Made by a program: the position numbers and the translations under genes. The notes beneath the pieces are model-generated. The model saw only the letters and a program-made list of their open reading frames with translations. It searched no databases and was not told where the DNA came from. 64,000 nucleotides of DNA from Ruegeria sp. YS9. GTDB lineage: Bacteria > Pseudomonadota > Alphaproteobacteria > Rhodobacterales > Rhodobacteraceae. This document shows positions 50,332 through 58,925 of the stretch, piece by piece (within the stretch, counting starts at the first letter, position 1; each line of letters begins with the position of its first letter). The DNA is taken from the NCBI RefSeq assembly GCF_024628725.1, contig NZ_CP102409.1, forward strand, positions 2,575,001 to 2,639,000, given 5' to 3'.

Positions 50332-50632
50332 CGTTCGCAGCCTTTCCAACTTCGTCGGCGCAACACTCGCTGAGAATGAATTGCGCAAGATTTCTCAATT
50401 CGTCGTAACTGGCGCGGTTGATCGTGGTGCGACCGACCTTTTCCTGTTCGACCACACCACCGGCCGCAAGAAACCGCAGGTGATGGGCCAGTGTCGAAGG
50501 GGCAATCCCTGTCCGGTCCTGTATCTCGCCAACGGTCAATCCGGCTTTGCCAGCCCGGACCAGCGTCTTCAGGACTTTCAGCCGGGCTTCAGAGCCCATG
50601 GCAGAAAACCCGGCAGCAGCAGCTTCCCACAT
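50324..50632 (-). CDS. ArsR family transcriptional regulator
   Basis: Winged-helix repressor of 102 aa. The recognition region is TVGEIQDRTGIAPSTLAHHL, the family signature. A vicinal cysteine pair near the C-terminus (ILSECCADE) could bind a thiophilic metal or metalloid. It overlaps the permease start and probably represses the two-gene operon. No other ars genes (arsC, arsB) are nearby. Confidence 0.85.
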   Translation of the reverse strand: MWEAAAAGFSAMGSEARLKVLKTLVRAGKAGLTVGEIQDRTGIAPSTLAHHLRFLAAGGVVEQEKVGRTTINRASYDELRNLAQFILSECCADEVGKAANDG

Positions 50633-50720
50633 CCATTATCTCCACTAAACTAGATTTCTAGTTATTTAGCCCGAAGGGGATCTTCGGTCAACCCTGCTGA
50701 CAAAATTTTGTGACTGCGAT

Positions 50721-50752
50721 GTAAGTCCAGATTGCCCCGCCCTTAAGTCCAC
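50721..50752 (-). promoter_or_regulatory. Pair of TauR-type direct repeats upstream of tauR
   Basis: On the minus strand CTGGACTTAC (50721-50730) and GTGGACTTAA (50743-50752), each 9 of 10 with the TauR consensus CTGGACYTAA as I recall it from Rhodobacter capsulatus. The repeats are 22 bases apart, about two DNA turns. They end 13 bases before the tauR ATG and face left, toward the ArsR-permease operon. Confidence 0.6.
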
Positions 50753-50765
50753 CCTATAAGCAGGC

Positions 50766-52226
50766 ATGGGGATTTCGGTCGATACATTCTTTCTTGAACT
50801 CAATGGTCAGGGCACATTGCAGGCCCAGATCCAGCAGATGATTGCCGAAGGCATCTTGTCGGGTCGCTTTCACGTCGGAGAAAAACTCCCTTCGTCACGC
50901 AAACTGGCCGCGCATCTGGGGGTCAGCCGAATAACGGTGACATTGGCCTACACCGAACTGTTGGCCAATGACTACCTGACGGCCAAGGGGCGGTCCGGGT
51001 ACTACGTTTCGCAAAACGCTCCTGTCCCCCCCAAGTATTCACCTGTCCAGCGCGGCACCGAATCCGTCGACTGGGACAAGGCACTGGCACGCCGCTTTCT
51101 GGACAGCGACGTTCTGCCAAAACCCAGCGACTGGCGAGAGTACCGTTACCCGTTCATCTACGGGCAGGCTGACCGAACCTTGTTTGACCACGCCAATTGG
51201 AGGTTATGCGCCGTCCGCGCGCTGGGGCATAAAGATTTCGATTCACTGACCGGAGATTACGTGGATCTGGATGATCCGTTGTTGATCGAGTTTATTGCCC
51301 GTCACACTCTACCACGCCGTGGCATCGCGGCCCGCCCCGAAGAGATCTTGATCACTCTGGGCGCGCAGAACGCGCTCTGGCTGGCATCGCGCATTTTGCT
51401 GACCCACAATCGCACGGCCGTCATAGAAGACCCATGTTACTATGCGCTGCGCAGCCTTCTGAACCATTGGGACTGCGCGGTCACACCCTTGAGCGTGGAC
51501 CGGGACGGTCTGCCTCCCGAGGCGATTCCCGACGAAGCGGACGTCATCTTTACCACCCCCAGCCATCAAAGCCCGACGACCGCGACGATGCCGATCGACC
51601 GCCGCAACCAATTGCTGGATCGAGCACGCGAACTCGACGCGATGGTCGTCGAGGATGATTACGAGTTTGAGATGGCCTTTCGGGGTGCGCCTTCGCCGGC
51701 GCTGAAATCCATGGATCGGGATGGGCGCGTGATTTATGTCGGCAGTTTTTCCAAGTCGCTGTTTCCAGGGCTGCGACTCGGGTACATGGTCGGCTCGGAA
51801 CCTTTTATCCGCGAGGCACGTGCGCTGCGCTCATTGGTCCTGCGCCACCCACCAGGTCACATTCAACGCACGGCGGCGTATTTCCTGTCCTTGGGCCACT
51901 ACGACGCGCAAATTCGGCGTATGTCGAAGGCCTTGCAAGAGCGGCGCGACGCGATGGACAAAGCCATCGCGGAAAGTGGGTTGACCGTGGCTGGGCGGGG
52001 TGTGATCGGCGGCTCTTCAATGTGGATGTCAGCCCCTGAGCATGTCGACACAACTCAACTGGCATTAAGACTGCAAAACCAGGGTGTTCACATTGAGCCC
52101 GGCGCACCGTTCTTCTCGGGACCGGACAGGCCACAGAATTTCTATCGACTTGGCTACTCTTCAATTCCAACTGACCGCATCTCGCCCGGCGTGAAACTGA
52201 TCGCAGATGCAATTCGGGCCGTTTAA
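50766..52226 (+). CDS. tauR: MocR-type taurine regulator TauR
   Basis: GntR/MocR-type regulator of 486 aa: an N-terminal GntR winged helix (residues about 12-80, with SGRFHVGEKLPSSRKLAAHL) joined to a fold-type I aminotransferase domain. The PLP lysine lies in GSFSKSLFPGLRLGYMV, and PLP-binding DDYEFEM is present. It most likely binds taurine or a related amine as a PLP adduct and activates taurine genes, as shown for TauR in Rhodobacter capsulatus. It is directly upstream of xsc. Paired repeats flank both genes. Confidence 0.88.
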   Translation: MGISVDTFFLELNGQGTLQAQIQQMIAEGILSGRFHVGEKLPSSRKLAAHLGVSRITVTLAYTELLANDYLTAKGRSGYYVSQNAPVPPKYSPVQRGTESVDWDKALARRFLDSDVLPKPSDWREYRYPFIYGQADRTLFDHANWRLCAVRALGHKDFDSLTGDYVDLDDPLLIEFIARHTLPRRGIAARPEEILITLGAQNALWLASRILLTHNRTAVIEDPCYYALRSLLNHWDCAVTPLSVDRDGLPPEAIPDEADVIFTTPSHQSPTTATMPIDRRNQLLDRARELDAMVVEDDYEFEMAFRGAPSPALKSMDRDGRVIYVGSFSKSLFPGLRLGYMVGSEPFIREARALRSLVLRHPPGHIQRTAAYFLSLGHYDAQIRRMSKALQERRDAMDKAIAESGLTVAGRGVIGGSSMWMSAPEHVDTTQLALRLQNQGVHIEPGAPFFSGPDRPQNFYRLGYSSIPTDRISPGVKLIADAIRAV

Positions 52227-52233
52227 GCCTCAT

Positions 52234-52266
52234 CTGGACCTAATCCGGCTTTCGTTTTGGCCCTAA
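52234..52266 (+). promoter_or_regulatory. Pair of TauR-type direct repeats upstream of xsc
   Basis: CTGGACCTAA (52234-52243) matches CTGGACYTAA exactly and TTGGCCCTAA (52257-52266) matches 8 of 10; they are 23 bases apart and point toward xsc. They lie 85-118 bases before the xsc ATG, a fitting activator position. Confidence 0.6.
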
Positions 52267-52351
52267 CGCAGGTCGCACCCTTGCGCCAAAACCATATCAA
52301 ACGCCGGGCACAGTGCCCGGTTTCACTCACTCTTGTTTGGAGAGCACCCAC

Positions 52352-54127
52352 ATGAAGATGACGACGGAAGAGGCGTTTGTTAAGGTTTTGCAGATGCACG
52401 GGATCGAGCATGCGTTCGGGATCATTGGATCTGCGATGATGCCGATCTCGGACTTGTTCCCGAAGGCCGGGATCATGTTCTGGGACTGTGCGCATGAAGG
52501 CAGTGCGGGGATGATGGCCGACGGCTATACCCGCGCCACCGGCAAGATGTCGATGATGATCGCGCAGAACGGCCCGGGCATCACCAACTTCGTGACGGCG
52601 GTGAAGACGGCCTACTGGAACCACACCCCGCTGCTGCTGGTCACCCCGCAGGCGGCGAACAAGACCATCGGTCAGGGCGGTTTCCAGGAAGTCGAGCAGA
52701 TGAAGCTGTTCGAAGACATGGTCGCCTATCAGGAAGAGGTCCGCGATCCGACCCGTGTCACCGAAGTTCTGAACCGCGTGATCATGAAAGCCAAGCGCGC
52801 CAGCGCCCCGGCCCAGATCAACATCCCGCGTGATTTCTGGACCCAGGTGATCGATGTCGATCTGCCCGCCATCGTCGATTTCGAACGCCCCGCGGGCGGC
52901 GAAACCGCCGTGGCGCAGGCGGCCGAGCTGCTGTCGAACGCCAAGAACCCGGTGATCCTGAACGGTGCCGGCGTGGTTCTGTCCAAAGGCGGGATCGAGG
53001 CCTCGAAAGCACTGGCCGAGCGTCTGGATGCGCCGGTCTGCGTCGGCTATCAGCACAACGACGCCTTCCCCGGCAGCCACCCTCTGTTTGCCGGTCCGCT
53101 GGGCTACAACGGTTCGAAAGCCGGGATGGAGCTGATCAGCGAGGCCGACGTGGTGCTGTGCCTCGGCACCCGCCTGAACCCGTTCTCGACCCTGCCCGGC
53201 TATGGCATGGAATACTGGCCGGCCGAGGCCAAGATCATCCAGGTCGACATCAACCCCGACCGGATCGGCCTGACCAAGAAGGTCAGCGTGGGCATCGTGG
53301 GTGACGCGGCCAAGGTGGCGACCGGCATCCTGAACCAGCTGAGCGATACCGCGGGCGACGAGGGCCGCGAAGAACGCAAGGCGAAGATCGCCGAGAAGAA
53401 ATCCCGCTGGGCCCAGCAGCTGAGCAGCATGGACCACGAGGATGATGATCCCGGCACCACCTGGAACCAGCGCGCCCGCGCCGCCAAGCCCGACTGGATG
53501 AGCCCCCGCATGGCCTGGCGCGCGATTCAGGCGGCGCTGCCGAAAGAGGCGATCATCAGTTCGGACATCGGCAACAACTGCGCCATCGGCAACGCCTATC
53601 CGTCCTTCGAGGCGGGCCGCAAATACCTGGCGCCGGGCCTGTTCGGGCCCTGTGGCTATGGCCTGCCGGCCATCGTCGGTGCCAAGATCGGCTGCCCGGA
53701 CGTTCCGGTCGTGGGCTTTGCCGGTGATGGCGCCTTCGGCATCGCGGTGAACGAACTGACCGCGATCGGGCGTGAGGAATGGCCCGCCGTGACCCAGATC
53801 GTCTTCCGCAACTACCAGTGGGGCGCGGAAAAGCGCAACTCGACCCTGTGGTTCGACGACAACTTCGTGGGCACCGAACTGGACACCAAAGTGTCTTACG
53901 CCGGTATTGCGCAGGCCTGTGGCCTGAAGGGCGTCGTGGCCCGCACCCAGGACGAGCTGACCGCGGCGCTGAACCAGGCGATCGAGGACCAGAAGAACGG
54001 CATCACCACGCTGATCGAGGCCCTGATCAACCAGGAACTCGGCGAACCTTTCCGCCGCGACGCAATGAAAAAACCCGTCGCCGTCGCCGGAATCTCGGCC
54101 GACGACATGAAAGCTCAGGAAGCTTGA
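52352..54127 (+). CDS. xsc: Sulfoacetaldehyde acetyltransferase
   Basis: Thiamine diphosphate enzyme that converts sulfoacetaldehyde and phosphate to acetyl phosphate and sulfite, the desulfonating step of taurine and isethionate breakdown. It is 591 aa from the ATG at 52352 (GGAGAG upstream). The opening MKMTTEEAFVKVLQMHGIEH and the segment GIIGSAMMPISDLFPKAGI are hallmarks of Xsc. The TPP region has GDGAFGIAVNELTAIG and NYQWGAEKRN. Codon use is strongly biased, consistent with high expression. It is followed by pta. Confidence 0.96.
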   Translation: MKMTTEEAFVKVLQMHGIEHAFGIIGSAMMPISDLFPKAGIMFWDCAHEGSAGMMADGYTRATGKMSMMIAQNGPGITNFVTAVKTAYWNHTPLLLVTPQAANKTIGQGGFQEVEQMKLFEDMVAYQEEVRDPTRVTEVLNRVIMKAKRASAPAQINIPRDFWTQVIDVDLPAIVDFERPAGGETAVAQAAELLSNAKNPVILNGAGVVLSKGGIEASKALAERLDAPVCVGYQHNDAFPGSHPLFAGPLGYNGSKAGMELISEADVVLCLGTRLNPFSTLPGYGMEYWPAEAKIIQVDINPDRIGLTKKVSVGIVGDAAKVATGILNQLSDTAGDEGREERKAKIAEKKSRWAQQLSSMDHEDDDPGTTWNQRARAAKPDWMSPRMAWRAIQAALPKEAIISSDIGNNCAIGNAYPSFEAGRKYLAPGLFGPCGYGLPAIVGAKIGCPDVPVVGFAGDGAFGIAVNELTAIGREEWPAVTQIVFRNYQWGAEKRNSTLWFDDNFVGTELDTKVSYAGIAQACGLKGVVARTQDELTAALNQAIEDQKNGITTLIEALINQELGEPFRRDAMKKPVAVAGISADDMKAQEA

Positions 54128-54149
54128 TCAAAGGACGAGGCCAGAGCGT

Positions 54150-55157
54150 ATGACAATGACACCCATTGAGCTGTTGCGTCAGTGCGCCCCGGCCTCGCGC
54201 CCTGTGATTTCTTTATGCGAAGGCAGTGATCCCCGCGTTGTCGCGGGGGCGCTGGCCGCCCAACAGGCCGGGCTGGCCGATGTCATTCTGGTCGGTCCAC
54301 AAGCCGAGGTCGAAGCCGCCCTCAAAAACCAGAATGCCACTCGCTCTGACGGCGTCATGGTTCACGACCCGGCAACCTCGGACCTGACCGAGGAATTTGC
54401 CCAAACCTATTTTGAACTGCGCCAACACAAGGGCGTCGATGCAACCAAGGCCCGTGCCACTGTTGAAACACCGCCTGTCTATGCCGCCATGCTGGTGCGC
54501 AGCGGGCGGGCCACTGGAACCGTAGGTGGTGCCGTTCACACGACCGGAGACATTGTACGCGCGGCCATTCAGGTGATCGGCATGGCCCCTGATGCCGGAA
54601 TGGTATCGTCTTTTTTCCTGATGTACCCGCCGGAAAACGCTCAGCCCGGAGCGCGGGCAATGCTCTATTCGGACTGCGGTCTGGTCATCGATCCCAGCGC
54701 TGACGAGTTGAGCAAAATTGCCGTCGCCTCGGCCAGATCGGCGCGGGCACTACTGCGGGTTGACCCCAAGATCGCCATGCTCAGCTTCTCGACAAAGGGC
54801 AGCGCGAAGCATCCCGATGTCGACAAGGTGATCGAGGCCACAGAAACACTGCGCCGAATGTCCCCAAATCTCGAAGTCGACGGTGAGCTTCAGTTCGACG
54901 CGGCCTTCGTGCCCTCGGTCGGGGATCGCAAATCGCCCGGATCTTCGGTCGCCGGCCAAGCCAACGTGATGATCTTTCCCAATCTCGACGCGGGCAATAT
55001 CGGCTACAAGATCACGCAACGACTGGGGGGTTACACCGCGATCGGCCCGGTTTTGCAGGGGTTGGCGCGACCCGCCAACGATCTGTCCCGCGGATGCAGC
55101 GCCGAAGATGTGACCCAGATGATCGCCGTGACCGCACTGCAAGCCATCAGGGAATAA
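54150..55157 (+). CDS. pta: Phosphate acetyltransferase
   Basis: Transfers the acetyl group of acetyl phosphate to CoA; after Xsc it feeds the two carbons of taurine into central metabolism. It is 335 aa, the short PTA/PTB-type form without N-terminal extensions. Conserved blocks include SGRATGTVGGAVHTTGDIVR, SSFFLMYPPE, and the C-terminal GQANVMIFPNLDAGNIGYK. It lies 22 bases after xsc. No acetate kinase gene is nearby. Confidence 0.93.
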   Translation: MTMTPIELLRQCAPASRPVISLCEGSDPRVVAGALAAQQAGLADVILVGPQAEVEAALKNQNATRSDGVMVHDPATSDLTEEFAQTYFELRQHKGVDATKARATVETPPVYAAMLVRSGRATGTVGGAVHTTGDIVRAAIQVIGMAPDAGMVSSFFLMYPPENAQPGARAMLYSDCGLVIDPSADELSKIAVASARSARALLRVDPKIAMLSFSTKGSAKHPDVDKVIEATETLRRMSPNLEVDGELQFDAAFVPSVGDRKSPGSSVAGQANVMIFPNLDAGNIGYKITQRLGGYTAIGPVLQGLARPANDLSRGCSAEDVTQMIAVTALQAIRE

Positions 55158-55247
55158 TGCCCATAACTCGCGTCGTTTTCAGAACGATGTTCTCTAATCG
55201 GAAGGAAAGTGACACAGTCCTCCCGACACAACCGACAGGACCCGCCA

Positions 55248-58067
55248 ATGACCCATCAGCAGCCGATCCTTGAAACGTCTCCGAAAGTTTCGGACGAGGT
55301 CCGCAAAACCACCTGTTATATGTGCGCCTGCCGCTGCGGCATCAACGTTCACATGAAAGATGGCAAGGTTGCCTATATCGAAGGAAACCGGGACCACCCG
55401 GTCAACAAGGGTGTTTTGTGCGCCAAGGGCTCTGCCGGGATCATGCAGGTCAACGCCCCTTCTCGCCTGCGCAAACCGCTGAAGCGTGTCGGCCCACGCG
55501 GCTCGGGTGAATTTCGCGAAATCGAATGGGACGAGGCGCTCAGCACTGCTGTGGGCTGGCTGAACGAGCTGCATGAAACCGCACCGCAAAAGCTGGCCTT
55601 TTTCACGGGCCGCGACCAGAGCCAGAGCTTCACCAGTTTCTGGGCCCAGAATTTCGGCACTCCGAACTATGCAGCCCATGGCGGCTTCTGCTCGGTCAAT
55701 ATGGCGGCCGGTGGCATTTACACGATGGGGGGCGCGTTTTGGGAGTTTGGTCAACCCGACTGGGATCACACCAAACTGTTCATGCTGTTCGGCGTGGCCG
55801 AGGATCATGACAGCAACCCGATAAAAATGGGGATCGGCAAGATCAAGGCGCGCGGCGCACGGGTGATCGGAGTGAACCCGATCCGCTCGGGCTATAACGC
55901 TGTTGCCGATGACTGGGTCGGGATCACACCCGGCACAGATGGTCTGTTTATCCTATCGTTGATCCACGTGCTGATGAAAGCCGGCAAGATCGATCTAGAT
56001 TACCTGAGCCGCTATACCAATGCGCCGGTTCTGGTGAATGCAAGCGAGGGTGCGGAAAAGGGCCTGTTCCTGCGCGACGAGGACGGCAAGCCGCTGGTAA
56101 TTGATCGCAAGACGGGCAAGCCAACCGCATTCGACAAGCCCGGCGTGCGCCCGGACCTGTCGGCGACCTATGACAAGGACGGTGTAACGCACCGCCCCGT
56201 TTTCCACCTGATGGCCGAGAAATACCTCAGCGATGAACACGCGCCCGAGGCGGTGGCCGATCGCTGCGGCATCCCCGCCAAACGTATCCGGGCCATTGCC
56301 GCCGAAATCGCCAGGGTCGCTTTTGACGAGGCGATCGAACTGGATCAGGAATGGGTTGATTTTCGGGGCGAAAAGCACACCAAGATGATTGGTCGTCCCG
56401 TCAGCTTCCATGCCATGCGGGGCGTTTCGGCCCATGCCAACGGATTCCAGACCTGCCGCGCTTTGCACGTGCTTCAGATCCTGCTGGGAACAGTCGAGGT
56501 ACCAGGCGGTTTCCGTTTCAAGCCACCCTATCCCAAACCGGTCGAAGCGCACCCGACGCCCCATGGCGACAGGCGTCCGGGACGCCCGCTGAACGGCCCG
56601 CATCTGGGCTTCCCCCGGGGTCCCGAAGACCTGCTGCTGGACGACTGCGGCACACCGCAACGCATCGACAAGGCGTTCACCTGGGAAAACCCGATGTCCG
56701 CGCATGGGTTGATGCATATGGTGATCTCGAACGCGGCTGCCGGTGATCCCTACAAGATCGACACGCTGTTCATGTATATGGCGAACATGTCGTGGAACTC
56801 CTCCATGAACACCAAAGGTGTGATGGAGATGCTGACGGCCAAGACCGAAGACGGCAATTACGTCATCCCGCGCATCATCTACTCCGATGCCTATTCTTCG
56901 GAAATGGTGGCTTATGCCGACTTGATCCTGCCCGACACCACCTATCTCGAACGGCACGATTGTATCTCTCTGCTGGATCGCCCGATCTGCGAGGCCGACG
57001 CCGCAGCAGACGCCATTCGCTGGCCGGTGGTCGAACCCGACCGTGACGTGCGTGGCTTCCAGTCGGTTCTGATCGAACTGGCCAACCGCATGAGCCTGCC
57101 GGGTTTCACGAATGAGGACGGCAGCCCAAAGTGGAAAGACTACGCAGATTACATCGTCAACCACGAACGACGTCCCGGCATCGGCCCGCTGGCCGGCTTC
57201 CGGGGTTCGGACGGTGACAAGGAAGGCCGCGGCGAAGTCAATCCGGATCAACTGAACCGGTATATCGAAAACGGTGGGTTTTATGTGGCGCATATCCCGG
57301 AAGGCGCGGATTACTACAAGCCTTGGAACACCGCCTATCAGGACTGGGCCGTCGGGATGGGCATCTATGACAGCCCTCAACCCTATCTGTTCCAGCTCTA
57401 TTCCGAACCGATGCGCCGTTTCCAGCTGGCTGCCGAAGGTTACGGTGACCGCCAACCGCCCGAGCACCTGCGCCAGCGCATCAAGGACACCATGGATCCG
57501 CTGCCGATCTGGTACGAAACCGACCAGCGGGGCAATGAAGGCTTCACGGTCAACGCCCTGACCCAACGCCCAATGGCCATGTATCACAGTTGGGGTACAC
57601 AGAACGCGTGGCTGCGCCAGTTGCACGGGCACAACCCGCTTTATGTCCCGACCAAACTGATGCGAGAACACAACCTGCAAGACGGAGACTGGGCAAAAGT
57701 CAGCTCCCCACACGGTGAGATCACCGTGCCTGTGATGGAGATGGCCGCGCTGAACGACAACACGGTCTGGACGTGGAACGCCATCGGCAAACGCAAAGGT
57801 GCCTGGGCTTTGCAGGACGACGCGCCAGAGGCGACCAAAGGTTTCCTGCTCAACCACCTGATTCACGAATTGCTGCCGTCCAAAGAAGATGGAATGCGCT
57901 GGGCCAACTCGGACCCGATCACAGGTCAGGCGGCATGGTTCGACTTGAAGGTCAAAATCGAAAAAACCGACGCGCCCGCCGATGCGCAAAGCCAGCCGAA
58001 TTTCGACCCGATCAAATCTCCGGTCGGAACCGGCCCTGAGAACCTGGCCTGGAAGGTGGGCAAATGA
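55248..58067 (+). CDS. soeA: Sulfite dehydrogenase catalytic subunit (molybdopterin)
   Basis: Molybdenum-dependent catalytic subunit of the SoeABC type that oxidises sulfite to sulfate in the cytoplasm. It is 939 aa from the ATG at 55248 with AGGA upstream. There is no twin-arginine signal, matching the cytoplasmic location. A 4Fe-4S motif C-x2-C-x3-C (CYMCACRCG) with the fourth cysteine in KGVLCAKGS is present; GGFCSVNMAAGG contains the likely Mo ligand. In roseobacters soeABC is linked to xsc; placement next to xsc-pta supports sulfite over other substrates. Confidence 0.85.
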   Translation: MTHQQPILETSPKVSDEVRKTTCYMCACRCGINVHMKDGKVAYIEGNRDHPVNKGVLCAKGSAGIMQVNAPSRLRKPLKRVGPRGSGEFREIEWDEALSTAVGWLNELHETAPQKLAFFTGRDQSQSFTSFWAQNFGTPNYAAHGGFCSVNMAAGGIYTMGGAFWEFGQPDWDHTKLFMLFGVAEDHDSNPIKMGIGKIKARGARVIGVNPIRSGYNAVADDWVGITPGTDGLFILSLIHVLMKAGKIDLDYLSRYTNAPVLVNASEGAEKGLFLRDEDGKPLVIDRKTGKPTAFDKPGVRPDLSATYDKDGVTHRPVFHLMAEKYLSDEHAPEAVADRCGIPAKRIRAIAAEIARVAFDEAIELDQEWVDFRGEKHTKMIGRPVSFHAMRGVSAHANGFQTCRALHVLQILLGTVEVPGGFRFKPPYPKPVEAHPTPHGDRRPGRPLNGPHLGFPRGPEDLLLDDCGTPQRIDKAFTWENPMSAHGLMHMVISNAAAGDPYKIDTLFMYMANMSWNSSMNTKGVMEMLTAKTEDGNYVIPRIIYSDAYSSEMVAYADLILPDTTYLERHDCISLLDRPICEADAAADAIRWPVVEPDRDVRGFQSVLIELANRMSLPGFTNEDGSPKWKDYADYIVNHERRPGIGPLAGFRGSDGDKEGRGEVNPDQLNRYIENGGFYVAHIPEGADYYKPWNTAYQDWAVGMGIYDSPQPYLFQLYSEPMRRFQLAAEGYGDRQPPEHLRQRIKDTMDPLPIWYETDQRGNEGFTVNALTQRPMAMYHSWGTQNAWLRQLHGHNPLYVPTKLMREHNLQDGDWAKVSSPHGEITVPVMEMAALNDNTVWTWNAIGKRKGAWALQDDAPEATKGFLLNHLIHELLPSKEDGMRWANSDPITGQAAWFDLKVKIEKTDAPADAQSQPNFDPIKSPVGTGPENLAWKVGK

Positions 58068-58080
58068 CCCGGATCCGCAC

Positions 58081-58150
58081 TTCATCTGGCCAAAAATATC
58101 CCGGGGGTGAATTGAGCCGCAGGCTCAAGAGGGGCTGGCCCCCTCACCTG
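58081..58150. repeat. Roseobacter-type intergenic repeat between soeA and soeB
   Basis: TTCATCTGGCCAAAAATATC followed by CCGGGGG, a TTGAGCC-GCA-GGCTCAA hairpin (58112-58128), and a GAGGGG...CCCCTC palindrome. A nearly identical core (26 of 27 bases) recurs in reverse orientation at 59834-59860 after soeC. Confidence 0.75.
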
Positions 58151-58175
58151 CCCCCCAAAGCAGAGGTTCACTGAC

Positions 58176-58925
58176 ATGACCCAGCTACCAAACTCCACCG
58201 ACCGCAAGATGGGTCTGGTCATCGACCTTGACACCTGTGTTGGCTGCCACGCCTGCGTTATTTCCTGTAAAGGCTGGAACACTGAAAACTACGGGGCCCC
58301 GCTTTCGGATCAGGACGCCTACGGTGCAAACCCTTCGGGCACCTTCCTCAACCGCGTGCATTCCTACGAAGTGCAACCTGCCGACGGGCACGCCCAGCTG
58401 ATCCACTTCCCAAAATCCTGCCTGCATTGCGAAGACGCGCCCTGCGTTACCGTTTGCCCCACCGGCGCCAGCTACAAGAGGGTCGAGGATGGCATCGTAT
58501 TGGTCAATGAAAGCGATTGTATCGGGTGCGGCCTGTGCGCCTGGTCCTGCCCTTACGGTGCGCGGGAACTGGATGTAGCCGAAGGCGTGATGAAGAAATG
58601 CACACTTTGTGTTGACCGCATCTACAACGAAAACCTCCCCGAAGTCGACCGTATCCCAGCCTGTGTTCGCACCTGCCCTGCGGGCGCAAGGCACTTTGGC
58701 GATCTGGGCGATCCTGACAGCGATGTCAGCCAGTTGGTTGCAGAACGAGGCGGCATGGACCTGATGCCGGAAATGGGCACCAAACCCGTCAACAAATACC
58801 TGCCCCCGCGCCCCAAGGACACCGTGGAAGACCAGATCGACATACTGGCCCCCCTGCTGGCACCCATCGCCGACGAGCCCAAAGGGTTCCTCGGCTGGCT
58901 CGACAAGACGTTGGAGAAACTCTGA
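58176..58925 (+). CDS. soeB: Sulfite dehydrogenase iron-sulfur subunit
   Basis: Electron-transfer subunit of 249 aa with four [4Fe-4S]-type cysteine clusters: CVGCHACVISC, CLHCEDAPCVTVC, CIGCGLCAWSC and CTLCVDRI...CVRTC. This is the DmsB/NrfC-type arrangement and fits SoeB. It overlaps soeC by one base. It takes electrons from SoeA and hands them to the membrane subunit. Confidence 0.88.
   Translation: MTQLPNSTDRKMGLVIDLDTCVGCHACVISCKGWNTENYGAPLSDQDAYGANPSGTFLNRVHSYEVQPADGHAQLIHFPKSCLHCEDAPCVTVCPTGASYKRVEDGIVLVNESDCIGCGLCAWSCPYGARELDVAEGVMKKCTLCVDRIYNENLPEVDRIPACVRTCPAGARHFGDLGDPDSDVSQLVAERGGMDLMPEMGTKPVNKYLPPRPKDTVEDQIDILAPLLAPIADEPKGFLGWLDKTLEKL

Noticed and set aside
49300..50632. Calling the ArsR-permease pair an arsenic-resistance operon
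   Set aside because: No arsC, arsB, acr3 or arsM is nearby, and the ArsP/DUF318 family has several proposed roles.
55995..58085. A 696-codon minus-strand frame opposite soeA
   Set aside because: Antisense shadow with no recognisable domain; soeA motifs cover the region on the plus strand.
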